From contig NC_052618.1 of assembly GCF_016545825.1 (NCBI RefSeq), forward strand, positions 47,004,196 to 47,068,195: a DNA stretch of 64,000 bases, given 5' to 3'. This DNA is from Eucalyptus grandis. Its lineage: Eukaryota > Streptophyta > Magnoliopsida > Myrtales > Myrtaceae. Positions 11,809-23,487 of the stretch are shown here, piece by piece. Made by a program: the position numbers and the translations under genes. Below the pieces are notes generated by a model. The model worked only from the letters and a program-made list of their open reading frames with translations, searched no databases and was not told where the DNA came from. Each line of letters begins with the position of its first letter. The first letter of the stretch is position 1.

Positions 11809-12443
11809 GGGTGCGAATGGTAATGTTTTGTTTTTTTGTTCCGTGGAACAAAAACAAAAAAAAATTGTTTCTGTTAGGGGAACGATTTTGAACAAAAAAA
11901 TACGTTTTGTAACGTTTGTTCGGGAATAAAAATGAATAGAAACACGTTTGGTAAATTTTATTCTTTTTTATTTCTTTTAATTTTTTAAACATTTTTATTT
12001 TATTTTTCATTTTTTCCTTTATTTTTTATTTTTCTTTTTTCGGCGGCGGCCTCGCCGAGCTCGCCCAGCCAAGGCGAGGCCAAGCCTCGCCCAACCACTA
12101 TGCGAGTTCGGCCTCGCCCGGATCTGGGGCGAGCTCGAGCTGCCCGCGCGGCGATGCTGGCGAGGTCGCCGACCCTCGAGGTGTCGCCCAAGGCCGGCAA
12201 AGAAAAAAAGAAAAAAAAGAAGAAGAAAGAAGAAGAGAAGAAATAGAAGAAAAACGTTTCTTCATTTTTGTTTTGGAGCTAAAACAACAATTTGTTGTTT
12301 TTTTTTGTTTTTATTTTGTTAAACAAAAAAAAAAAAAGAAACGTAAACGCAACCAAACGCGCGTTTTTTTTTTTTTTGCTCCCTGAACAAAATCGCGTAC
12401 AGAAATGCCCAGAAACGTTTTTGGAACGTTTCCATGAACGCCC
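11809..12443. mobile_element. PIF/Harbinger (Tourist)-like element with GC-rich core
   Basis: Begins GGGTGCGAATGGTAA and its reverse-complemented right end begins GGGCGTTCATGGAAA; both ends are bordered by TTA (11806-11808 and 12444-12446), the 3-bp target duplication of PIF/Harbinger elements. Subterminal regions carry repeated acgttt and gttttgtt words in inverted order. The centre (12040-12200) is strongly GC-rich with repeated ctcgcc/ggcgag words. No transposase frame. The superfamily rests on TSD length and TIR only. Confidence 0.55.
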
Positions 12444-12636
12444 TTAAATTCCGCAGCCGAAATCAAATTAAAAGGCCAGGACACATTTTTATCTTCTATT
12501 TTTTGAGTTTTTACAAAAATTAAAAAAAATAAATAAAGATCACTGGTTGAAGGTGAGAAGGAAGTAGAACTGCATCAAAGGAGTGTTTCCATTTCCCGGT
12601 GGCGCTGCAGAAGAAAAGCTCGCGTAAATCCCTCCA

Positions 12637-12811
12637 ATGGCGGCAACGGTCACTACCGGTTACCCGCCGACCGTTCGCCCGCCGGCCGTTCACCCTCTCT
12701 CCTCTTCCCGACAAGCCCTTCTTCATCGGCCCTCCTCCTCGTGCTGTCCTCTTCGGCCTCCGAGAGACGAGCCCGCCCTCGCCTCCTCCAGGTCGCCGGC
12801 CAAGGCTGAAC

Positions 12812-12852
<41 letters not shown>

Positions 12853-15318
12853 GTTTCGCTGTCGTCCGAGGGTCCTGCTCGATTTAGTGGCCCTGAGGTT
12901 GGATTTCGCGTTTGCGCCGCAGGTTGCGCGTTTCGCTCCCGACGGTCGGACCGAGAAAGCGGGGATTGGGTTTGCCTCTGGTGCTCTGCTCGCTCGAGGG
13001 TCAATCCGAGACGGACCAGGCATCGCCCCGAGTGATTCGACCGCGGTACGTGATGATTCCGGGTTCGGGATTGCGTTTTCTGTTGACTGTGTCGATGTGG
13101 ATTCAATGCCTTGTCCCCAAATCCCTTTGTAGGAGGATGTCCATGCGTTCTTTATTAATTGTGCGCCTGAATTGGAACGCTTGTTCCGTCAAGTTGCTGA
13201 ATTGATAGGAGGAAAATGTGCTATGTCAGGTTGTCATGAAATCCCAATTTTGGGTAGGTTCAGGTATGAAGTACATGGACATGCGATTGGAGCGCACGAT
13301 GATGCTTGTGATGAACTGTTATGTTAATCTAAGTGAGTTGATGTGCATTGAAAGGGCCTGAATCTTTTAGAGTGTCACTTTACGAACCTAATTCGTTGTG
13401 CAGATGTAGTATATATTTCTGATGAGTGTGTCCATGTGACGGCATTAGGGCTTAGTGTTTGCTTTTGAAGAATGAACGTCCGTAGTCAATCCCTAGGACG
13501 ACTTTCATATGGTGCTTTTTATTTTCATTTCTTTATTGTAGTTGAACAACTGCTTAGGTAGTATCCTCTGGAAGCGTAAGTTGGGGTTTATAGCTGGCCA
13601 GGCACAAAGATGATGCAAGAGAATGATGCTGTCAGGAGAGGGAGGAAGTCTACATCATATTTCATGTTTCTAGCTAAAATGCTTGTGAGAGCAGTAATCT
13701 CGCTATGTTGTCACTTTCTGCAGAATGTGGATGCTTGAGCTTCTTATCAACTTGTGTTATCTACCTTTGCCACATCATAACCTTCTAGTAGCCTAACAGT
13801 CTTACCTCGATCCCTTGAATTATCACATGAGTGAAACATATAATCCATGAGATTCATTTATAAAGGTGAATTTCTTGCAAGATTATATTGTAGGATCTCC
13901 CTTAGACATATGTGTGAAAGAAGGGCGAAAGTACGATTGAATCAACTCAAAAAGTTCTTTCTGAGGAAAAAGTCAGATTTGCCAACCACTTATTGTCTTC
14001 TTATTCAATGAGTTCCAAATTTTTAACTCTTTCCATGTAGAATTTCCATTTTTCTTTTTCCTGCAAGAGAAAAGGCATGGATGTACATTGTTCTTTTGAC
14101 TTCTGTCTTTTTTCCTTTAATAATTGAAGATTTATCTACCCTTGAGCATTTATGCTATGAATAAAGGGGCTTACACCATTTGCATGCTTGGTCTTAGATG
14201 GAGAACAATTGATGCATGCTTTTTTGCTATTTCATGCCTCAAGCATTTCTCACTGTTGGCCTCTTTTAATTAATTAATGTCCTCTTGGCAGCGTCTTCAT
14301 CTTAATTTGGAACACCCGAGGAGAAGATTGCTTGTACAATTCACTTGTAATGAATGCGGTGAAAGAACACAAAGGCTTGTGAATAAGTTAGCCTATGAAC
14401 GAGGTCTTATATTTGTACAGGTAACTCTATGTGCACTATTTCACAGTATCTGTGATCCGTCTTGTTCTTTTGTGATGATTAGAATAAAGTTGTCACATTT
14501 TACAAGAAATTGAATGCTCTGAGGGTAAAAGCTATCACAGTAGTAAATTCTTCTTGAGCAACCTATTCGTTAATTTTCTCTTGGCATTGGCAAAATCTAT
14601 CTTGTAAATTGTGAATCTAAAAGATTCTTGGGTACTCAAAAGAACGTATGCAATTTTGGGAGACTTACTGCTTTGGTTCAAATAAACTCATTCTGCTCAC
14701 TGTTTTTCTTTTTTTAACCAAAATGATTATTACCAAAGAGAAGTCCTAGTCGCCTGACCTGCATTTGCAGAAAAGATGATTAAAAATAGATTATCAGTGT
14801 TTTTCAAAAATAATAATAATGCTCAGTCTATTGATCGCCAGATTGTATTTTAGGCACACCTTTCAGGAGGCTTTAAACTCCAAAGAGTGACATTTGGTAG
14901 TTGGTCAACTTTGGCATTCCATTACATCCTCGTTTGTCTTTTTCAATCATGAAGTGTCCTCAGGCGCTTGAAAAGAAATAAGACAACTAGATAGGAAATT
15001 TCACTTATCCATATAATATTGCTTTGCATCAATATGAAGGTGAGTTGTGAAATTTGATGACAGGGCTTCTTTTTTTTTCTCATTTATAAGTCGTGATCAC
15101 AACGTTAAGATGCCACAGTGGCAACTCATGTTTTTACTTCTTACTGGTGTTTCTTTGGCCTAACTTTGCGTCTTTTTAGATCAGTCTTTTCTATTATGTT
15201 GATGTTTTGTTTATGCTTCTCATCAGTGTGCTGGTTGTCTTCGCATCACAAGTTAGTAGACAATCTTGGCCTTGTAGTGGACTATGACTTGCGAGAAGAA
15301 ATTGAGATGGAGCAATAA
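12637..15318 (+). CDS. DNL-type (Zim17/HEP-like) zinc-finger protein, organelle targeted
   Basis: Zim17/HEP proteins keep organellar Hsp70 soluble; plant forms act in plastid or mitochondrion. Exon 14292-14420 encodes the first half of the finger with CNEC (14346-14357) and the GERTQRLVNKLAYERGLIFV stretch. Exon 15227-15318 supplies the second pair, CAGC, then HHKLVDNLGLVVDYD and the stop. The four cysteines match the DNL fold and the sequence is closest in style to the chloroplast family member At5g27280. A one-base deletion near 15242-15244, between CAGCL and HHKL, breaks the frame; with it restored the last exon is 31 codons. The N-terminal exon is provisional: an ATG at 12637 opens a Ser/Ala/Arg/Pro-rich frame like a transit peptide, interrupted by a (TC)n run, and I cannot fix its donor or exclude a middle exon. 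Confidence 0.8.
12815..12849. repeat. (TC)n microsatellite in the presumed first exon of the DNL gene
   Basis: A perfect TC run of about 17 units. It is open in all three forward frames, so it gives a Ser-Leu repeat whichever frame is read. Confidence 0.9.
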
Positions 15319-15578
15319 AGATCAGACCTGTTAAAGTTCAAAATGGCGAGTACCTCTCCATGCTGTACTTACTCTTGTTGAATTGACTGACTTTGTAAAG
15401 GTCTTGTTTTGAATGAAAAAAGAATTGGAATTGTCCAATAGTATATCATCATGGAGAAAGAATACAAAAATGCCTTACAATTCTCGGTCATATTTTCTTT
15501 ATTTGTTCTATTGGCTTCATTTTTTCTTATAAGGCCAACTTCTTCAAGTGTAAACATGTCCTGTGGAAGCAAATTGCT

Positions 15579-16420
15579 CTAGAAGCCGCAGCCTCTGACC
15601 GCCAGCAGAATGGCCATGGAAAATCCAATCCTTGCCCACATCCACAGCTTTCCTTGTCGATGGAAGGCAAATCCTCCATTCTGTAAACAAGCAAGAAATA
15701 GTTTGTTATAACATGCTGCTGATTGGTATCGTGATTGAAACTTGATCATGCATCAATCGTTTGCTATATTACCAGATCTAAGTTTGGTGAAGGTGCTGGG
15801 GATGTATCCTCTGTGTCTGAAACCGTAGGTGGAGCTGGGGGGCTGGGTGGAGTGGGTGCTGGTGCATGTGCGTGATGCCTTTTGTGCCTGTGCTTGTGCC
15901 TTCTCTTGTGTTTGGTGGGTGCTGGTGCAGGAGATGGCACTGCTGGCGGAGGTGGCGGTGGTGATGGGGGTGGTACAGGGGGGTGCTGGTGCTGGTGCTG
16001 GTGGCACTTTACAGGAGCTGGGGCAGGTGGCGCTTGGGCTGGTGACGGGGATACTTGTGGTGGCGAAACAGGCGGTGGCAGCAGGGTGGCAAAGCAACAG
16101 GTGGTGGAGGCAATGCTGGTGGTTGTGCAGGAGTAGAGGTGGGAGGGCTCTGTGGCGGTTGAGGTGGTGGAAGCTGAGGGCTGAAACTGGTGGGTTGGAC
16201 ACTGGTGCAACTTTTGGGGTTGGGGATGCCGTCGGACTGGAAGTCGGTGGAGTTGGTGTCACGGGGATGATTGGTGCTGAACTTGCTGGTGGCAGCGTTG
16301 TGAAGCCGGCGGTGCTAGCGGAAGAGTAGCAGGTGAGGCAGCCGGTGCTTGTGCATATGTGATCACCAGTTGACAAGCGAGGATGATAGCTGAAATTTGA
16401 TACCAATGTACGAGGGCCAT
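15579..16420 (-). CDS. Lysine-rich classical arabinogalactan protein (AGP17/18/19 type), frameshifted
   Basis: GPI-anchored cell-surface proteoglycan backbone. Exon 1 is 16420-15773 and exon 2 is 15680-15579. The start at 16420 gives a signal peptide (MALVHWYQISAIILACQLVI...). A long Pro/Ala/Ser/Thr body with AP, SP and TP dipeptides, the sites of O-glycosylation, follows. Next is the diagnostic basic block KHKRRHKHRHKRHHAHAPAP, then DTSPAPSPN, and in exon 2 a hydrophobic tail (GFSMAILLAV) as expected for GPI-anchor processing. Order and wording resemble Arabidopsis AGP19. The Pro-rich reading moves between frames three times, near 16290, 16180 and 16085; each is explained by one missing base. 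Exon 1 plus three bases is 217 codons, in phase with exon 2, for about 250 residues. Gly/Val-rich frames on the opposite strand are shadows. Confidence 0.85.
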
Positions 16421-16843
16421 TTATGGAGATGGGTCCTGAAGGAGGGACTTGGTGGCTCTATATGCAAATCACGAAAGAGGGGACCTAAGAAGATCGAATG
16501 CACTCGGTGGAGGGAGAGATGTCGCCCTCCTGCGATGGGTACATCGTTTCTATGGTTCTTGTAGTGCAATGAAGGAATTTTAAAATGAGGTTGTTTGGGG
16601 AAACAGTTGCGCCATCTTGTCAGCCAACCTGTTAGCTCCTGGTGCAGGGGCCTCGCATGAACTCCTACCTTTAAGATTGGAGTAACAGGGAATGAGGCTT
16701 AGGTGCAGTTCTTATGTGATGGTGGTTCTAACGGTGTGTGTCTGGTTTTTTTTTTTTCTTGTCATCGCTGGAATAGGACTCTCTCTTGCGCATTCACCAA
16801 ATGATTATTGAATTGCTAGTGCCTTTATGTTGGGTTGCAAGCA

Positions 16844-17208
16844 GAGATAATTACCAAATCAATCGTAAACTTTCATTATACAAATACCAATTAAATCCTG
16901 AACTTTTAATTTTTCAATGTAGTCCTAAATCTTTTGTGCGAAATTTCAATGTAACTCTTCCGTCTAATTGCTATCGGAAATTGGTGTGATATGACGTCCA
17001 ATCATCGTCACGACATGGACTACTTTACTCAAAACATTTTATATTTAGTTTTATTTTATTTTTAGTCATAGAAACATCTTATTGGATCACTAGAGCAAAA
17101 ATTTAGGATTATATTGCAGCGTTAAAAAAGTTTAAGACCATATGGATTTAAGATTGAATTGGTTTTAATACCATATGGATTTAAGATTGAATTGGTAATT
17201 TTCCTTTA
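16844..17208. mobile_element. Short TIR element (MITE)
   Basis: Left end 'ataattaccaaatcaatc' and right end 'gattgaattggtaatttt' are inverted repeats. The right half contains two direct copies of 'ccatatggatttaagattg' (about 17138-17196), and the left half has related 'ccaattaaatcctgaac' words. No coding capacity. The end sequence resembles that of the elements at 860-1528 and 63783-63988. Confidence 0.6.
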
Positions 17209-17399
17209 TTAGTAGGATAACATGGAATTTTTCCTATTTTCTACGTCAACAAGTTGTTTATTCCAGTGGCTTGGTTGGTACTAGTAGTCTTAAAACCTCC
17301 TTCATGACAAAGGCATCTTGTTCAAATTTAGCTCAAAGTTAAATTTAATAAAGTATGGTTCTCCTGATTAAGCCTTACGTGTCTATTAGTGCATTGAGA

Positions 17400-17401
<2 letters not shown>

Positions 17402-17451
<50 letters not shown>
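17402..17451. repeat. (TC)25 microsatellite
   Basis: A perfect 50-base TC run flanked on both sides by copies of 'ctcctgattaagcctta' (near 17361 and 17450), so it sits inside a short direct repeat. Confidence 0.95.
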
Positions 17452-17453
<2 letters not shown>

Positions 17454-17629
17454 GATTAAGCCTTAATATAGTATGGTTCTCCTGTGATGACAAGAACATT
17501 GGGGTCGATTCATGATTTCTAAGTTGGGAGTTTACAGAGCACAGCAATGTCCTCCCAAAAGTTCAATATCTTCTGAATTGAATTACTGCAACAATACCTT
17601 TTGCCGCCCTCAAAAGTGTGATTTCTATG

Positions 17630-18560
17630 AAGGCTCTGTTCGTTTCAGAAAAATAGCGTTTTTGAAAATATTTTCCAAGATATCATTTTCAAATAAATAT
17701 CATTATTTTCCTATGTTCATCCAAAACTTGAAAATAAAGTGGAAAGTATTTTTTGTTGTTTAGTAAGGAAAATATTTTCCTTTACATATTTTGAATAATT
17801 TTATTATTTTTTAAATCAATTTTAAAAAATATATTTTAAAAAATCGATTTTCTAAATTATTTTTATTTTTCTTTCTTTTTATCTTCTTCTTCTTCTTTGG
17901 CCGTTCACCGACCACGCGACAACCGGTGGCTAAGGCTAAATTCCATTTTGGCTCGTCAATCTCGCAGCAACGAGTAGATCGGCGAAAGCAAGCCCGAGCT
18001 CGGCCTCTAGCCTTGCCAGAGGCTCGCGCTCACTACTTGGCTCGCCGATCTAGTGAGCGGTGTGCCTCAAGCTCGCCACTCGCCGAGAGATTGGCGAGCA
18101 CTAAGGTCTAAGCGTGAGGGCGAGCCTTAAGCTCGTTGGCCTTTGGCCTCACCAAAGGCTCATGCTCGCCGGTGGTTCGTCGATCCGCGAGCTAGCCAAG
18201 CTAGAGCTCGCCGAGGTCGACGGCGGCAAGCTCACCGCTCACCGAGAGATCGGCAAGCCTCGAGCTCACCTATGGCTAGTTGCCAACTATAGCCATGCCG
18301 GCGGCCAAAGAAGAAGGTGGGGAAAAAAAAGGAAAAAGAAAAGAATTTAAAAATTCAAATTATTGAAAAGAAAACAAGAAAGAAGGGGCTAATAAGTTAC
18401 GAGAGGAGAGAGTAAGGAAAATGTTTTTCCCAATTTGAAAAGTGAAAAATATTTTCATCTCTTTAAAAGACTTTTCCTTGATAGACAGTAATTTCACAAT
18501 TAGTTCATTTTCCGTGAAACGAATACGAAAAAATTCGGAAATTATTTTCGAAATTATTTT
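17630..18560. mobile_element. GC-cored non-autonomous element
   Basis: AT-rich arms rich in 'gaaaatattttcc' words face each other in inverted order: left GTTCGTTTCAG..., right end reads GTATTCGTTTCACGG on the reverse strand. The middle (17900-18310) is GC-rich with many degenerate ctcgcc/ggcgag words and a preceding cttcttcttctt tract. The right arm, reverse-complemented, matches the left arm of the 48.3-kb element ('cattcgtttcaaggaaaatgaa'). No target duplication was clear. Confidence 0.5.
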
Positions 18561-19325
18561 CCAAAAGCAAACCTAAATGTTTCCAGCTTTTCCTGAAAGC
18601 TGCTGAGCAAGAGATTCGCCAACCGCTCATCTTCTGCTTTCAATTCGAAAATAAAAATTTCCATTTTTGAAGGCTGAATTGCCACCTTACCAAACAGACG
18701 AGTTCCACTTTTTTTCTCTTGCTGTTCCTCAAATCTCACTCCAAGTGGTTTTCTTGAATCTGCCATCGTGCAGCAAAAGAAAAGAAGCAACATTAAAGAG
18801 CAATTGATAAATATTTACTAAATTGCAGCACCAACCCTTTCCACCCACAATTTGGATTAAACCTCGGATCTAATCATTGGTATGCAGTCTTCATCATAAT
18901 CAGCTGGAAAATGACATATCAATTACTTCTTTGCGTCTATTGGCTTTCCTTACACGAAGTGTACAAGCTCATTCCTGTGCTAAATGCTCAGCCACTCGTA
19001 TTGCTCGTAATCACGACAAATAAGACGGCATTAAAAGAGTCGACAATCAGGATGAATGACGCATGATCTTGCATGACAGCTACAAATATGTTTGTACAAG
19101 AACAAAAAAGAATTCCTCGCATTTTATCCCTCTTGGTTACAAGAATCTGCCGAATTAAAGGACCGTGCAAAAACCTCAAAATTTACATATGAGACGAGTA
19201 ATTTCACAAGGACAATCGCACAGGGTTTCATTATGGTTTATGTGCTCATCCCACAAAAGTATGATACAGGGTTTTCTCACGTGCTTCTGGATTGGTGACT
19301 ATTTTTGCAATCATCATTGTTCTTT
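18561..19325. other. Spacer and 3' flank of TADA
   Basis: No gene recognised. A minus-strand frame at 18554-18793 has no motif and begins inside the neighbouring element's arm. Confidence 0.4.
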
Positions 19326-20955
<1,630 letters not shown>

Positions 20956-21055
20956 NNNNNNNNNNNNNNNNNNNNNNNNNNNNNNNNNNNNNNNNNNNNN
21001 NNNNNNNNNNNNNNNNNNNNNNNNNNNNNNNNNNNNNNNNNNNNNNNNNNNNNNN
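20956..21055. other. Assembly gap of exactly 100 N
   Basis: A run of 100 N is a conventional placeholder for a join of unknown length. The left side is inside TADA, the right side inside a DUF247 relic, so the true distance and even adjacency are uncertain. Confidence 0.99.
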
Positions 21056-21486
21056 TGTTACGGGCCAATAGAGATGATGCAGGGTCGGCACGCCCCGTCA
21101 TATTCTCTGGCAAAGTGTGGGACTCTGAAGATGCTACAGCTCAATCCATTTTGGTGCTGCCTTCGTATCTTCCGACATTGTAGCCAATAAGTACCGCCTC
21201 ATGAGATCGATCCCATGTTCGCCCACGGTTGCTTGACGACCTCCTCGACCATCGTCCATGCCGAGCTAAATTGTAGAATCAATGTGAATTTCTTGCTGAT
21301 ATTTCAATTGCTAGAGAGAGAATTGAAAGGACATTAGAAATTTAGCTCGATCCCATGTTCGCCTACAGTTGCTTGACGACCTCCTCGACCATCATCCATG
21401 CCAAGTTAAATTGTAGAATCAATGTGAATCTCTTGCCGATATTTCAATAGCTAGAGAGAGAATTGAAAGGACATCAGAAATTTAGC
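21056..21486 (-). pseudogene. 5' fragment of a UPF0481/DUF247 gene
   Basis: Collinear with the start region of the DUF247 relic at 61.4-62.5 kb: shared words include 'ggccaatagagacgatgc', 'ggttgcttga', 'gacctcctcga', 'gttaaattgtagaatcaa' and 'ctagagagagaattg'. Only the N-terminal coding part and leader are present; the rest would lie in the gap. The coding part is already broken by stops. The leader portion is tandemly duplicated (next entry). Confidence 0.75.
21207..21486. repeat. Tandem 140-bp duplication in the DUF247 leader
   Basis: 21207-21346 and 21347-21486 are near-identical, both opening tcgatcccatgttcgcc and closing gaaatttagc, with about ten substitutions. The 62.5-kb paralogue has one unit. 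Confidence 0.95.
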
Positions 21487-22430
21487 TTTATCCAAGAAAA
21501 ATGTTAGGGACATGCAGAGATTTTAAAAAATGTATAGGAACATGCTGTATCGCCAAGTCCTCGACAACTTCATGAGCGGTCGGATGGCCGGTTAAATTAT
21601 TTAATTTGGTAAAATTAAAATAATATTTATCTATTTTTTTACCCAAAGTTGACCATATTTGGCTGGGCCTAACTTTCCCGTTCAACATCTCTTGATTTTT
21701 ACCCCTACAAAAAGCTCCTAACCCGATTGTTTAAAAAATGCGATTTGATTTCAAAACAATAATAATATTGCTTTTTTTACCTAAGTTTGGGAAAAAATTT
21801 ATCGGTCAAAAAATATATTTTCAAACATATTTTCAAATGGTTTGACTGAGCAACTATCCAACTTTCTCGTTTGAATGTCGAAAAGTGCTACGAAATTGAG
21901 GATATCTTCATTGTATTCGACAAATCTTGTATGGACCCAAGAACACTTCAAAGTCTTAAAAAGTTGGTACTTCACGATCTTCCAAAATTGAAAAATATTA
22001 CCTTGCTCATTGATCTATCTGTATTTAAAGAGGGTTGACATAGCTTCATATCCATCTTTCTTGAAACTTCACTATCAATCTAAAATCCATTGACGATAAA
22101 TAAAGATGGTGGTCTGCATAAGTGTGGCAAGATAATAATATTGAACAAAAGCTTACGATCTTTTTACAATTTCAGTTTGTCTTTCTCTATAGCTCTCTAC
22201 TATTTGTACATCTTGTGTGTTGTTGCTGTACAGGTGATGAAAACCATCTAATTGGTAAAAAAAATTTAAATTGATATTTGTGTTTTTTTTTAATCTAGAT
22301 TTGACTATATTTTGACCATGCCTAATTTTTTTTGCATCAACGAAAAGTCCAATACTGTGGTTCGATATGAAAAAGTGTTGGAATCACGATGGTCTAGGTT
22401 TAACACAATCTCATTACATTGAAAAGGAAT
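21487..22430. other. Spacer of old repeats
   Basis: Contains two copies (about 21600-21680 and 22250-22330) of a dispersed AT-rich repeat also seen near 50420-50720 and 53340-53430 ('atttatctatttttttacc' and 'cataactt...catcgactcaatttttgcac' type words). No gene. Confidence 0.5.
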
Positions 22431-22860
22431 TGAGAGGTTAAAAGGTTCTAATCAAATATGCAGATAATCCTTATCTTCCACACATAACTTTTAGAAAGAA
22501 TACTAAAAACAATATTAGGCAACTAGAGTATTTTCAAGTAATCGACAATATTTTGTATATCACGAATTGCACTAGACTAAATTTAGCATACTCAATAGGA
22601 ATATTGAGTAAATATATAGGTAATCCTGGTCACCAGCATTGGACTGCTATGTTGAAAGTGTTAGATTATCTAAAAAAAAGTAAAGACTATGTTATGTAAG
22701 AAGACAAATATCCTATTGTTTTAAAAGGCTATATTGATGCCCACTTGAGAATTATGATTAATTGAGTTGACTAGCGGATATGTGTTATGTTAGGAGGTTT
22801 CGTAATATCGTGAAAATCTAGTGGATATAATAGAGGACGACTAGTCGATCGTAAAGAGTG
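22431..22860 (+). pseudogene. Decayed copia reverse transcriptase/RNase H fragment
   Basis: A stop-riddled plus-strand frame reads AYSIGILSKYIGNPGHQHW, then KVLDYLKKSKDYVM, a spacer and GGFVISWKSSG, the conserved order of the end of copia RT and start of RNase H (family pattern: GRLSRY..NPGxxHW..x..LRYLKGTxDY..GGxVSWKS). No LTRs located nearby. Confidence 0.7.
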
Positions 22861-23402
22861 GTCAACAGAGGACATTTGGTCAATCTGGGCATTTGACGCA
22901 AACACTGACGTTGCTGCTGGAATTTTCACCCAAAAAAAGTTGCTGCAACTGAAGTATCCAAAATGTCACTAAAAATTTGTTAAATGAAAGCCAGCCCCCT
23001 CACGTAAGACTCCTTAATAAAGACCAAGCTCAAAATTGGCAAATATGAAAAATCTTACTGTCAATCAGACAATTTACAGCTTAAAAAGGTACACGTTTTA
23101 AACTTATGGATGTCACAAGGCTAAACCCAACAAAGCAAGTTCAAATCCACCTTACAATAGCGAAAATAAAGTAAAGAAAAGAACCGAAGAGAATCTGGAA
23201 AAACAAATGAATTTGAAAAGTCTATATTCAGGTTGGAAATTTTAATTTCACTCCTTTTGAAATAAAAACCGAAATTTTCTGGAAATGGCTCACGTTGCAT
23301 TCAATCATTGCCCCCCATTCTGTGGCTGTAATTTTCATTCCATGCTTCTGTAGCATTCGTAAGCAGGGACGTGGCTATCGAAAGACGACAAGTTTGCCAC
23401 TC
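22861..23402. other. Upstream region of the MO1-like gene
   Basis: No gene. The AT-rich promoter side of the monooxygenase gene; no regulatory element could be named beyond the TATA box. Confidence 0.4.
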
Positions 23403-23410
23403 CATAAATA
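23403..23410 (+). promoter_or_regulatory. Probable TATA box of the MO1-like gene
   Basis: CATAAATA lies 78-85 bases before the ATG at 23488, consistent with a leader of about 50 bases. Confidence 0.6.
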
Positions 23411-23487
23411 GGGACCGCATGATAAGAGACTCCTTATCCCAAAAGCACACGTGCGCACACTCAACAAGCTCGAAGTAGAACACGACC

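Noticed and set aside
12520..13106. Several overlapping long frames on both strands with Ser-Leu or Arg-Glu runs
   Set aside because: They arise from the TC/GA microsatellite and GC-rich sequence being open in many frames; only the plus frame from 12637 makes sense as the start of the DNL gene.
15829..16329. Gly/Val/Trp-rich frames on the plus strand (166 and 84 residues)
   Set aside because: Exact antisense of the Pro/Ala/Ser-rich AGP body, which has a signal peptide, basic block and GPI-type tail on the minus strand.
18554..18793. 79-residue minus-strand frame
   Set aside because: No recognisable domain, starts in a repeat arm and lacks splice or family support.
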